DNA from: JBGSUZ01 sp043770095
GTDB taxonomy: Bacteria > Bacillota > Clostridia > Peptostreptococcales > Acidaminobacteraceae
Assembly: GCA_043770095.1 (NCBI GenBank)
Contig: JAYVIR010000026.1
Coordinates: 44,678 to 108,677, forward strand
Reading direction: 5' to 3'
Length of the DNA stretch: 64,000 nucleotides
The translations under genes were made by a program, and so were the position numbers. Below the pieces are notes generated by a model, which did not search any database, was not told the DNA's origin, and was given only the letters and a program-made list of their open reading frames with translations. This document shows, piece after piece, positions 51,636-59,513 of the stretch (its first letter is position 1; every line of letters starts with the position of its first letter).

Positions 51636-52760
51636 GTGGATATATTAATCAGTGGTATTCTCTCGGTTACCTTTAAGCAAATATTCATGTGGGGTGTCGG
51701 CGGACTGCTCATATACTTAGCCATAAAAAAAGAATACGAACCAGCGCTTCTTCTCCCGATGGGTTTTGGCGCAATTATCGTCAATTTTCCAATGACAGGC
51801 GTACTGACTCAAAACATCGGCGGAAAAGAGATTGAAGGTATTTTAGATTTCCTGTTCACAGGGGGTATAGCAACAGAACTCTTTCCACTGCTGATTTTCA
51901 TTGGTATTGGCGCCATGATTGACTTTGGGCCTTTGCTTCAAAATCCGTTCATGCTTTTATTTGGCGCGGCGGCGCAGTTTGGGATTTTCTTCACAATTTG
52001 CGTGGCAACGCTCATTGGCGGATTTGATATTAGAGAAGCGGCTTCCATTGGCATTATAGGCGCGGCAGATGGTCCGACGTCCATTTTCGTTACCAGTCAG
52101 TTGGCTTACCATCTACTGGGCCCCGTCACAATCGCGGCATATTCTTACATGGCCTTAGTGCCAATCATTCAACCAATTGCCATTAAAATGGTGACGACAA
52201 AAGCAGAACGTCAAATTAGAATGACTTATAAAGCAGAGCGTATTTCCAAGACGACTAAAATTCTATTCCCAATTGTCATCACGGTCATTGCGGGTCTCAT
52301 TGCGCCTGTATCCCTTCCACTCATTGGATTTTTAATGTTTGGAAATTTACTCAGGGAGTGCACTGTATTAGACCGATTGTCAAATGCCGCACAAAATGAG
52401 TTGGTCAACATTGTCACTATTTTGCTTGGCATAACAATTGCCACTAAAATGACAGCAGATGAATTCTTGCAAATGGACACGCTGCTCATTATTTCTTTTG
52501 GCCTTGTAGCGTTTGTATTTGATACGATTGGCGGCGTTTTATTTGCCAAATTCATCAATTTATTCAGAAAAGAAAAATTCAATCCGATGATTGGCGCAGC
52601 CGGTATTTCAGCCTTTCCAATGTCGGCGCGTGTCATTCAGAAGATGGCTCAAAAAGAAGATCCGCAAAACTTTGTACTTATGTATGCGGTAGGTGCGAAT
52701 GTCGCAGGACAGATTGCATCGGTAATCGCGGGCGGATTGGTTTTGGCATTCTTTGCTTAA
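51636..52760 (+). CDS. oadB: Na+-translocating decarboxylase beta subunit
   Basis: 374 residues, multi-span membrane protein (about nine spans) that decarboxylates carboxybiotin and exports sodium ions. It contains the conserved IGIIGAADGPTSIFV with the key Asp, and the C-terminal GVLFAKFINLF and NPMIGAAGISAFPMSARV segments. GTG 51636 is preceded by AGGAGGT. With OadA, the biotin carrier and gamma-like pieces it forms the membrane sodium pump, coupling aspartate or oxaloacetate breakdown to sodium export. Confidence 0.95.
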   Translation: MDILISGILSVTFKQIFMWGVGGLLIYLAIKKEYEPALLLPMGFGAIIVNFPMTGVLTQNIGGKEIEGILDFLFTGGIATELFPLLIFIGIGAMIDFGPLLQNPFMLLFGAAAQFGIFFTICVATLIGGFDIREAASIGIIGAADGPTSIFVTSQLAYHLLGPVTIAAYSYMALVPIIQPIAIKMVTTKAERQIRMTYKAERISKTTKILFPIVITVIAGLIAPVSLPLIGFLMFGNLLRECTVLDRLSNAAQNELVNIVTILLGITIATKMTADEFLQMDTLLIISFGLVAFVFDTIGGVLFAKFINLFRKEKFNPMIGAAGISAFPMSARVIQKMAQKEDPQNFVLMYAVGANVAGQIASVIAGGLVLAFFA

Positions 52761-52796
52761 GGCTGAAGGTATAAAAGATGAAAGGAAGAAAATAAG

Positions 52797-52955
52797 ATGA
52801 ATTTTATGGACAACATTAGCCAGAACGTGCCAGATTTCTTAATTGCACTACAGATTATGAGCTTCGGCATGGTAGGCATATTCATAGTGCTAGGTCTGTT
52901 ATTTGTATCGGTCAAAGTACTCATAAAGCTATTCCCAGAAAAAACAGTTCAATAA
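52797..52955 (+). CDS. small membrane protein, OadG N-terminal-like
   Basis: 52 residues, absent from most ORF listings because of its size. One strong membrane span (MSFGMVGIFIVLGLLFVSVKVL, about 20-41, preceded by IALQI) and a short C-terminus (IKLFPEKTVQ) reproduce the N-terminal region of OadG gamma subunits, such as xGLxxMxxGMxxVFxxLxxLxxxI-KLF. AAGGAAG precedes ATG 52797. It is the last gene of the operon before a terminator. Together with the 51018 product it appears to be a gamma subunit split in two. Confidence 0.7.
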   Translation: MNFMDNISQNVPDFLIALQIMSFGMVGIFIVLGLLFVSVKVLIKLFPEKTVQ

Positions 52956-52967
52956 ATGTCCCAAGCC

Positions 52968-53057
52968 TCGCAAAACCCTATGCGAGACACCCTCTAAAAA
53001 ACAGCCGCGTTGTAGATGCACCCAACTCTACAGCTGTTAAAGCGGCTGTTTTTTTGT
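52968..53057 (+). terminator. terminator of the decarboxylase operon
   Basis: AACAGCCGC (53000-53008) / GCGGCTGTT (53042-53050) enclose a second stem TGTAGA/TCTACA, followed by seven Ts. A smaller hairpin CTCGCA/TGCGAG (about 52968-52985) precedes it. Confidence 0.9.
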
Positions 53058-53087
53058 TTTTTGTGGGGGGTTATTTGTATATGATAA

Positions 53088-53201
53088 TCCAACGGAGCAA
53101 GCGGCGAAGTTACAAGTGGTAATGCGATGGATACAATCACAAAAGCAGGCGTTGTTGAACTTGCAACAGAACCAATCAGAGTATCATACAAGCTGACTTA
53201 A
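53088..53201 (+). pseudogene. possible coding remnant
   Basis: An open stretch ending at TAA 53199 reads GEVTSGNAMDTITKAGVVEL and continues ATEPIRVSYKLT, which looks like the C-terminal end of a real protein. It has no ribosome binding site and no upstream reading frame (stop at 53085). The only ATG is at 53127. I could not assign a family. It may be a gene fragment left by deletion. Confidence 0.3.
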
Positions 53202-53222
53202 GTCTAACATTCTAAACACGAG

Positions 53223-53600
53223 GTGATTATTATCAGCAAAGAGTTTGAAATACAAGGGTGTGTTGAAGTACCAATGAAGTTGTCTGAAGAAGAATTTTGG
53301 GGCAAATTTATTGGGTTTATTGAAGCCAACGAGTGGTCGTTTGGTGGTGGCATTAATGAAATTATTGATGGATATTATATCAAAGCGGATAGTACAAAAG
53401 GCAAATCTGTGATTGCGGATTTACCCCAAAATATGTATGACGGTGTAATAAATGAATTGTTTCAGCATCATTCCTTAGCGGCCTTAATTTTTTTAATAAA
53501 CAATGGTCGCGAACTGGAATTTTCTATTAATGATCAAAAATATTTTATATCTCACAGCGGTTCTAGCAAGGTCGTTTCGCTATGGTATAGAAGAAAATGA
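53223..53600 (+). CDS. YggL (DUF469)-like protein, probably frameshifted
   Basis: 125 residues as read. The segment FWGKFIGFIEANEWSFGGG with the following Ile-rich strand matches the YggL/50S-binding DUF469 core, though divergent. The start is uncertain: GTG 53223 overlaps the GAGGTG ribosome binding site, so a later start (ATT/ATC near 53229, or further in) may be used. Just after the stop at 53600, another frame continues as GIEENEQAFDGIEELIDNAV to TAG 53701-53703, which looks like protein. A frameshift near 53575-53590 would join the two. Confidence 0.5.
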   Translation: MIIISKEFEIQGCVEVPMKLSEEEFWGKFIGFIEANEWSFGGGINEIIDGYYIKADSTKGKSVIADLPQNMYDGVINELFQHHSLAALIFLINNGRELEFSINDQKYFISHSGSSKVVSLWYRRK

Positions 53601-53759
53601 ACAGGCTTTTGATGGCATAGAAGAATTGATTGATAATGCAGTAGCGTGCAATCAAAAATTTGTACATATTTTCCGAGAAGCTACTTTGGAAATGCTTTTT
53701 TAGCAGCAATAATTTCAAGGTGAATGTGAAAATAAAGTACAGCATTCTTAAGCACAAAC

Positions 53760-53797
53760 AAAAGGACATCGCCAAAACAACCGGCAATGTCCTTTTC
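53760..53797. terminator. bidirectional terminator
   Basis: AAAAGGACATCGCC (53760-53773) and GGCAATGTCCTTTT (53783-53796) form a long stem with T-runs in both directions, between the YggL-like gene and the convergent azoreductase gene. Confidence 0.8.
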
Positions 53798-53849
53798 TAA
53801 TTAAATTTTCAAAACTAACTTTACTAAAGTACCTTTTTAAAAACACCCA

Positions 53850-54455
53850 CTAGAACGTCGCAGCAACCAAACCAGCCTTTTCCTTCGCACTGGCAAGAAT
53901 CTGAGCATAGTCGAGACCTTGAACACTCATGTTTTCTGTTGCAACAGCCTGAACATCGCTAACGCCAAAGAACCCAAGAATGGTTCTAAGGTAACGCTCG
54001 CCCATTTCAAAGTCAGAACGAGGCGCTTCTCCATAACTGCCGCCTCTTGACGTTAAAAGAAAGGCTTTTTTATTTTCAAGAAGGCCTATTGGGCCGTGCT
54101 CAGTATAAGCGAATGAAATGCCGGGAACGCTGACATAGTCCACGTAAGCCTTCACAATAGCAGGAAGTCCCAAGTTCCACATAGGGGCTGAGAAAATATA
54201 TTTGTCCGCTTCAGCAAATTGATAAGCGTGCTTTAAGATGGGGTGGTTTCTGCTGTCCTCTGTTTTCGGCCCGAAAGTCACAGCGAGGTCAGCCCCTTGC
54301 AAAAATGAAATCCCTGCATCGTATAAGTCAAGTGTCACAATTTCGTCTTGCGGGTTTTGACGTTTATACTGCTCTACAAAGTGGTCTGAAAGTTGAAATG
54401 AATTAGACTCGCCTTCTGGTTTAATATTGGCTTTAATGTACAATACTTTTTTCAT
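53850..54455 (-). CDS. azoR: FMN-dependent NADH-azoreductase
   Basis: 201 residues. A flavodoxin-like fold with MKKVLYIKANIKPEGESNSF at the N-terminus (FMN phosphate region), SAPMWNLGLPAIVKAYVDYV and LLTSRGGSYG. AzoR/AcpD enzymes reduce azo dyes and quinones with NADH and protect against electrophiles. AGGAG precedes its ATG. It is divergent from an HxlR regulator, the usual kind of redox or quinone sensor for such genes. Confidence 0.93.
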   Translation of the reverse strand: MKKVLYIKANIKPEGESNSFQLSDHFVEQYKRQNPQDEIVTLDLYDAGISFLQGADLAVTFGPKTEDSRNHPILKHAYQFAEADKYIFSAPMWNLGLPAIVKAYVDYVSVPGISFAYTEHGPIGLLENKKAFLLTSRGGSYGEAPRSDFEMGERYLRTILGFFGVSDVQAVATENMSVQGLDYAQILASAKEKAGLVAATF

Positions 54456-54584
54456 GTGTGTTCTCCTTTTTAAATGAACGTCTATAGATACAAGTGGATC
54501 ACGTTTGATAACGTTGTTAAATCTTAATGTGGGATGTGGATTATATCTGTTATAGTAGTATCATACCCTATGTAAAAGAAAAAG

Positions 54585-54598
54585 AAAGTACGCACTTT
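54585..54598. promoter_or_regulatory. candidate HxlR operator
   Basis: AAAGTACGCACTTT is a near-perfect palindrome in the divergent promoter between azoR and the HxlR gene, a typical place for an HxlR dimer site. Confidence 0.45.
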
Positions 54599-54633
54599 TT
54601 TGATACATACTATACAAAAGGAGAGTGTTATTA

Positions 54634-54954
54634 ATGGATCAAAATCTCATGAACGTGGACGAATGTCCTGTGAAATATACGCTATCAGTCATTGGCGGCA
54701 AGTGGAAACCGATTATTGTCTATCATTTGTCTGCGGCTGGCGTCATGCGCTACGGCGAAATTAGAAAATCCATGCCAACCATTACGCATAAAATGCTCAG
54801 CACACAGTTAAAAGAGCTTGAAGCCGATGGTTTGGTTCTTAGAACGGAATATCCTCAGGTGCCGCCTAAGGTGGAATATCAGCTAAAAGAAAAGGGCCTT
54901 TCTCTAATGCCTGTGTTCACAGCGATGGGAGCGTGGGGCACGGCCAATAGATGA
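54634..54954 (+). CDS. HxlR-family transcriptional regulator
   Basis: 106 residues, a small winged HTH protein. It has an N-terminal Cys in VDECPVKYTLSVIGGKWKPI, the position used as redox sensor in several HxlR proteins such as HypR, and MRYGEIRKSMPTITHKMLST as the recognition region. ATG 54634 follows AAAGGAGAG; an upstream GTG at 54625 is rejected. It likely controls the divergent azoreductase. Its stop overlaps the next gene by ATGA, tying that secreted protein to the same unit. Confidence 0.9.
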   Translation: MDQNLMNVDECPVKYTLSVIGGKWKPIIVYHLSAAGVMRYGEIRKSMPTITHKMLSTQLKELEADGLVLRTEYPQVPPKVEYQLKEKGLSLMPVFTAMGAWGTANR

Positions 54955-56372
54955 GAATGAGAATTTTGTTAACGGTGCTGTTTTTGAGCTTTTTTCTTGA
55001 AAATACGCTTGTTGCAAATGCAAATGAGCAATCAATGATGTTAAATATCAATGAGAATGCTTCGTCATTTAAGAATGTGTCGACTTTGCAAAAGACGGTT
55101 ACCTACGAAGACAACAGCTTCTTTTTTGTCCGAGAGGTCGATTTCAAAACAACGAATCTTTATACGACAAGTTTTAAAGTGAAGGGAACGAAAGGCACCT
55201 ATTCTTATTTTGATAAAAATAAGAAAATGATAACAAAACCATTGACAAATGGCACTTTGCCTATGACAGACATGATAGTCATTGATACGGATCAATATCA
55301 TATGTTTTTAGGGCAGCCCTACATGTATAAATCTTTAGGTCAGGGCGTCATTCAAGCAACCAATAGCCCGGCGACAATGAAAATTTCAAAACAAAGTGAC
55401 GCATGGGTGGTTACCTATTCTTTCAAACCTCAGAAAACAATTGAAAACGGTCTCCTGTACGGCGTGGGGTCAAGCAAGCTTCTAATCGATGTAAAGAATC
55501 CGAGTACAATCAATGTATGGAAAAATTACGACTTCACTCAAAAAGCAAAGTTAGGCATAGATGGTTATTACTATGAATGTCCTCCAACCTACACACCCTG
55601 CGCAAAGGGTGCCTATTGGAATAGTCCGTCCATGTATTTGATCAATGCAATGGTCAAAAATGGCGGATCGCCTCTTTCAGACATACTCGCAACCTCATAC
55701 TTATCAATAGCGGAAAATAATATCAATCAAGAAGGCTTTATACCATCGCAACCAGAAAGCAAATGGTTAAAAGAGACCTACGACATAGGCAGTGGTTTCT
55801 TTGACACGAGGTTTAATGCGGATATGATTGAAATCTATATGTTAGCCTATCAAAAGTTTGGCATTGAAAGTTACCAAATTGCCTACTTGGAACTTGCCAA
55901 TTATTATTTAAAGCATGGAGAAAATAACCATGTTGAAATGTATCTTTCAAGCGAAAATGCAGACTCAGAGGAGAACTTACCTGGGTGGTTGATCGAAGAT
56001 TATGGAAAAGGTGACAGTCTAATCAATACGCACACTGCGCTCAATCATCAGCTGCAGGCAATTCATGTGTTTTTGAATCTATATCAACTTGAAGGCGAAG
56101 ACCTGTATTTGGATTACGCTTATAAAATGATTCGCGGGATTGAATACACACAGAACCAATGGATTATGCCAGACAGAAACCTTGAATATGCCTACATGCC
56201 AGACGGGCAAATGGGCTATGTGGATTACGAGTACCTCACCTACAATGACTTCTATAAAGTGCAAAAGGATCTTGTTGGCATAACGGGAACGCGCAATGTC
56301 ATTTTTGATATTCTAATGGACAGTAAACGGGAATGGATGAACGCAAACAATATAAGCAATTACAATCAGTAG
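54951..56372 (+). CDS. secreted protein with (alpha/alpha) toroid-like C-terminal domain
   Basis: 473 residues with a signal peptide ending near VANANEQ. Residues about 30-200 are beta-rich. From about 215 the protein is helical with paired helices (NHQLQAIHVFLNLYQLEGED, LDYAYKMIRGIEYTQNQ) like the (alpha/alpha)6 barrels of D-glucuronyl C5-epimerase or glycoside hydrolase and lyase families. No catalytic residues could be assigned. ATG 54951 overlaps the HxlR stop. The ROK, lyxose isomerase and sugar-kinase genes downstream suit a carbohydrate role. Confidence 0.6.
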   Translation: MRMRILLTVLFLSFFLENTLVANANEQSMMLNINENASSFKNVSTLQKTVTYEDNSFFFVREVDFKTTNLYTTSFKVKGTKGTYSYFDKNKKMITKPLTNGTLPMTDMIVIDTDQYHMFLGQPYMYKSLGQGVIQATNSPATMKISKQSDAWVVTYSFKPQKTIENGLLYGVGSSKLLIDVKNPSTINVWKNYDFTQKAKLGIDGYYYECPPTYTPCAKGAYWNSPSMYLINAMVKNGGSPLSDILATSYLSIAENNINQEGFIPSQPESKWLKETYDIGSGFFDTRFNADMIEIYMLAYQKFGIESYQIAYLELANYYLKHGENNHVEMYLSSENADSEENLPGWLIEDYGKGDSLINTHTALNHQLQAIHVFLNLYQLEGEDLYLDYAYKMIRGIEYTQNQWIMPDRNLEYAYMPDGQMGYVDYEYLTYNDFYKVQKDLVGITGTRNVIFDILMDSKREWMNANNISNYNQ

Positions 56373-56401
56373 AAAGCAAGGACATGCAGGGGGAAAAAGT
56401 T

Positions 56402-57583
56402 GTGAATTCAAACGTTGTAACGGGTAAACCGGCGCTGATGAAGCGCATCAACCGAAATCTGATTATCAAACTGATCATCAAGCAGGGCGAAATTTCAAGG
56501 TCGCAATTGGCTAAAATGACGGGACTCGCACTGCCGAGCGTCATGCGAATTGTGGACAGTCTTGTTGAAGAGGGACTTGTCGAAGAAACGAGGAAGGGTG
56601 ACTCAACAGGTGGTCGAAAACCGAATCTCATTCGCCTCAATAGAGACTATAAGGTGATCGTAGGCATTGAAATTGCCATCCAAAGCAGCATTGTGATTAC
56701 GGATTTTGGTGGTGCGCCACTCGCACGTTGGTCGTCGGGGCAAATGGCTTATATGACGCCAGAGGTTATGCTTGAGATGCTTTTAGAGCAAATGCAGGAC
56801 ATGCTTTCTGAGCGAAATATTGAACCTGAACAGGTTGCCGGCATTGGTATTGGAACGCCAGGCATGAATTTCAAATATCAAAATGAAGTCAAACGTTCCA
56901 TTTTAAAAGGATGGGAGCAAATTGACGTCAAAAGCTGGTTTGCATCGCGTACGCCTTATTCAATTGTCGTAGACAACGTTGCCAGAACACGCACCTTAAG
57001 CGAACAGTGGTTTGGGCTTGGGCGCGAGTACAAGAGTTTTCTGTATATATTTGTCGATCAGGGCGTTGGCGTGGGCATCATGAACAACGGTGTCATTTAT
57101 GAAGGCGCAATGGGGGCTGCAGGTGAGTTTGGGCATATGTCGATTGACATAAATGGAAGGCCTTGCTACTGCGGGAAGAAGGGTTGCATCGAAATGTACG
57201 TTTCAGCAGGGGCGCTGACCAATGAGGCGGATCAGTTGGGCATTTGTGCTGGTGCGTCCGAGGCAATTTCGTTTGAAGCGATTATTAAAAGGGAAAATGA
57301 ACCTGAAGTCCGTGATATTTTTGTGCGCGGCGGTCAGGTATTAGCCTTTGGGATTGCGAATCTCATAAATTTATACAACCCGCCAGTGGTTATTCTTGGT
57401 GGCATTGTGCCAAAGTTGAGCAAAGCGTTGGTTGAAGAGGTCAATTTAGCCTTAGAGTCTTTTATTTTTCATAACGATGCGTGCAAAACGCCTGTTCTTC
57501 TCAGCTCGCTCGACAATGAACAGTTTTGTCTTGGCAGTATTGCCTTGGTGATTGATGATTGTTTTAAAACGGTGGAATTATAG
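56402..57583 (+). CDS. ROK-family transcriptional regulator
   Basis: 393 residues. An N-terminal winged HTH (about 15-70, QGEISRSQLAKMTGLALPSV) is followed by a ROK domain of the NagC/XylR type (about 85-393), with ATP/sugar motif GIGTPGMNF, EFGHMSIDINGRPCYCGKKGCIEMY containing the zinc-binding CxCGxxGC, and AFGIANLINLYNPPVVILGG. GTG 56402 has AGGGGGAA upstream and starts near the HTH; ATG 56333 would overlap the previous gene. It probably represses the lyxose isomerase-kinase operon in response to sugar. Confidence 0.9.
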   Translation: MNSNVVTGKPALMKRINRNLIIKLIIKQGEISRSQLAKMTGLALPSVMRIVDSLVEEGLVEETRKGDSTGGRKPNLIRLNRDYKVIVGIEIAIQSSIVITDFGGAPLARWSSGQMAYMTPEVMLEMLLEQMQDMLSERNIEPEQVAGIGIGTPGMNFKYQNEVKRSILKGWEQIDVKSWFASRTPYSIVVDNVARTRTLSEQWFGLGREYKSFLYIFVDQGVGVGIMNNGVIYEGAMGAAGEFGHMSIDINGRPCYCGKKGCIEMYVSAGALTNEADQLGICAGASEAISFEAIIKRENEPEVRDIFVRGGQVLAFGIANLINLYNPPVVILGGIVPKLSKALVEEVNLALESFIFHNDACKTPVLLSSLDNEQFCLGSIALVIDDCFKTVEL

Positions 57584-57600
57584 CAAAGTCTATGGTAGAA

Positions 57601-57631
57601 TCAACTTAGTAACAAATTGTAAGTAAGTTGA
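57601..57631. promoter_or_regulatory. TCAACTTA...TAAGTTGA inverted repeat in isomerase promoter
   Basis: TCAACTTA (57601-57608) and TAAGTTGA (57624-57631) form an outward-facing inverted repeat just upstream of the isomerase gene. It uses the same half-sites as the AGTTGA-N9-TCAACT elements elsewhere in the window but in the opposite order. Confidence 0.5.
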
Positions 57632-57676
57632 CGAAACGTCAGTAACCTAATAGTTGCTCTCATGGAGGATGGTAAA

Positions 57677-58375
57677 ATGAAACGTTCTGAAATCAATATA
57701 AACCTAAGCTGGGCAGTGTCGCTCCTTGAAAAACACCAAATCACGTTGCCTCCTTTTGGGTACTGGACACTGGAAGATTGGCAGGCAAAACGTGAGGAAA
57801 CCAAGGTCATTCGGGAGATTATGCTCGGTTGGGACATTACGGATTTTGGCAACAATCGCTTCGACGAATTTGGGGCTGTTCTTTTTACGCTCAGAAATGG
57901 CTCTCTTAAAGATTCAAGTCTCGGGACGCCATATGCGGAAAAACTGATTTTGCTCAAAGACGGGCAACGACTGCCACTTCATTATCATGCCAGCAAAACG
58001 GAAGACATTATCAACCGGGGGGGCGGCGTCCTTGCCATCAAGCTCTACAATGCCTTGCCAAGTGGTGAAGTGGATTATGAAGCGCCTGTAAGCGCTGACC
58101 TTGACGGCGTTAGGAAAATCTTTAAACCGGGGGAAGAAATTCACATCGCGTCGGGCGCTTCCATTACGCTTAGGCCTTTTCAGTACCATCTGTTTTGGGC
58201 AAAAGAAGGAAAAGGCGACTTGGTTTGCGGCGAAGTGTCTTCGATCAACGACGATCAGACGGACAATTACAACGCAGAACCCGTCAGCCGATTTTCAACC
58301 GTTCAGGAAGATGAGAAAATCATTTACCCATTATGCAATGAATATGACCGTGTCCTAGGAGGTCTGTCAATATGA
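57677..58375 (+). CDS. D-lyxose (D-mannose) ketol-isomerase
   Basis: 232 residues, a cupin-fold sugar isomerase of the YdaE/D-lyxose isomerase family. Metal-binding residues lie in LPLHYHASKTEDIINRGGG and a later His in RPFQYHLFWAKEG. It should convert D-lyxose to D-xylulose or D-mannose to D-fructose. ATG 57677 has GGAGG 8 nt upstream; ATG 57662 is within the ribosome binding site. Its stop overlaps the kinase start by ATGA, so the two form one functional pair. Confidence 0.9.
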   Translation: MKRSEININLSWAVSLLEKHQITLPPFGYWTLEDWQAKREETKVIREIMLGWDITDFGNNRFDEFGAVLFTLRNGSLKDSSLGTPYAEKLILLKDGQRLPLHYHASKTEDIINRGGGVLAIKLYNALPSGEVDYEAPVSADLDGVRKIFKPGEEIHIASGASITLRPFQYHLFWAKEGKGDLVCGEVSSINDDQTDNYNAEPVSRFSTVQEDEKIIYPLCNEYDRVLGGLSI

Positions 58376-59331
58376 AGTCGTTTGATATCATAGCCGTGGG
58401 CGAATTGCTGATAGATATGACCCCCGTGAAAGTAGACGGACATTTGCATTTTAGGGCTAATCCAGGCGGTGCGCCGTGCAATTTCCTAGCGATGGCACAG
58501 CTGATGGGCGCTAAGACGGCCTTTATTGGAAAAGTGGGCGATGACGCTTTTGGAAAACAACTTAAAGAGACGGTCGAAAACGTGGGAATAGACACTTCTA
58601 ATCTTATGATGGACGCTTCAAAGGCAACGACGCTTGCCATTGTCAATTTAGATGAATTTGGGAATCGTAGTTTTGGTTTTTACCGAAAAGGCTGCGCCGA
58701 CGTCTCTCTTAGAACGGATGAAATTAATTTTGAACTCTTGGATCAGACGAATGCCGTTTATTTTGGATCGCTTGCCTTTACGGATGAGCCTATACGATCT
58801 GCTGTAGTGGCACTTCTGTCGAAGGCTGTCGAAAAGAAACGTTTGATTTGCTATGATCCGAACTACCGACCACTGCTTTGGGATTCTCAGGAGCAAGCGG
58901 TAAAAGCCATGATTGGTGGTTTAAAATATGCAGACATCTTAAAGGTGTCTGATGAAGAAGCACTCCTACTAAGTGGCGCTTCTACTTTGGAAGATGCTGC
59001 TACAATCCTTGTGGCAGAGGGCATTCAATTGGTCTGCATCACCATGGGAGAAATGGGCACATTGGTTGCCTTTAAAACAGACGTTTTCCATGTCCCTGCC
59101 ATTGAAACCAAGGTTGTGGACACGACGGGTGCAGGCGATGCCTTTTTCGGAGCGCTCGTCCAGCAAATTACGTGTTGTGGGCGTCTTTTACAGGACATTT
59201 CAGTTGAAGCTATGAGACAGATGGTGCTTACTGCAAACGTCGCAGGTGGTCTTTGCGTGCAAAATTACGGCGCTATCCCAGCGCTTCCAAATCGGGAGAA
59301 AATACTTGCGGTATTAGCAGAACAAGTTTAG
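58372..59331 (+). CDS. PfkB-family carbohydrate kinase (fructokinase-like)
   Basis: 319 residues of the ribokinase/PfkB family. It has the N-terminal VGELLIDMTPV, the sugar-binding GGAPCNFLAMAQLMG, and the catalytic DTTGAGDAFFGAL with the base Asp. It most resembles bacterial fructokinases (ScrK type). Paired with the lyxose/mannose isomerase it would phosphorylate fructose (or the ketose product) for glycolysis. Confidence 0.92.
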   Translation: MKSFDIIAVGELLIDMTPVKVDGHLHFRANPGGAPCNFLAMAQLMGAKTAFIGKVGDDAFGKQLKETVENVGIDTSNLMMDASKATTLAIVNLDEFGNRSFGFYRKGCADVSLRTDEINFELLDQTNAVYFGSLAFTDEPIRSAVVALLSKAVEKKRLICYDPNYRPLLWDSQEQAVKAMIGGLKYADILKVSDEEALLLSGASTLEDAATILVAEGIQLVCITMGEMGTLVAFKTDVFHVPAIETKVVDTTGAGDAFFGALVQQITCCGRLLQDISVEAMRQMVLTANVAGGLCVQNYGAIPALPNREKILAVLAEQV

Positions 59332-59363
59332 AATATCAAACCATATAGAATCAATCTAAACGG

Positions 59364-59395
59364 AGCATCCTTTTTAAATGAAGGGTGCTTTTTTC
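59364..59395 (+). terminator. terminator of sugar operon
   Basis: AGCATCCTT (59364-59372) / AAGGGTGCT (59381-59389) with one G-U pair, followed by six Ts. Confidence 0.88.
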
Positions 59396-59513
59396 ATATG
59401 GAGAAGTGTAAATATCCATAAAGGTGCCCGTTTTGATTGATTGCAAACAGGGTAAAATAGTAATATAAAAAATATTTGAAATAGCAGGTAAATAAATATT
59501 GGGGGTTATTTCT

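Noticed and set aside
53503..53703. Independent 66-residue ORF starting at 53503
   Set aside because: Its first half lies inside the YggL-like gene in another frame and has no ribosome binding site; its second half is better seen as a frameshifted tail.
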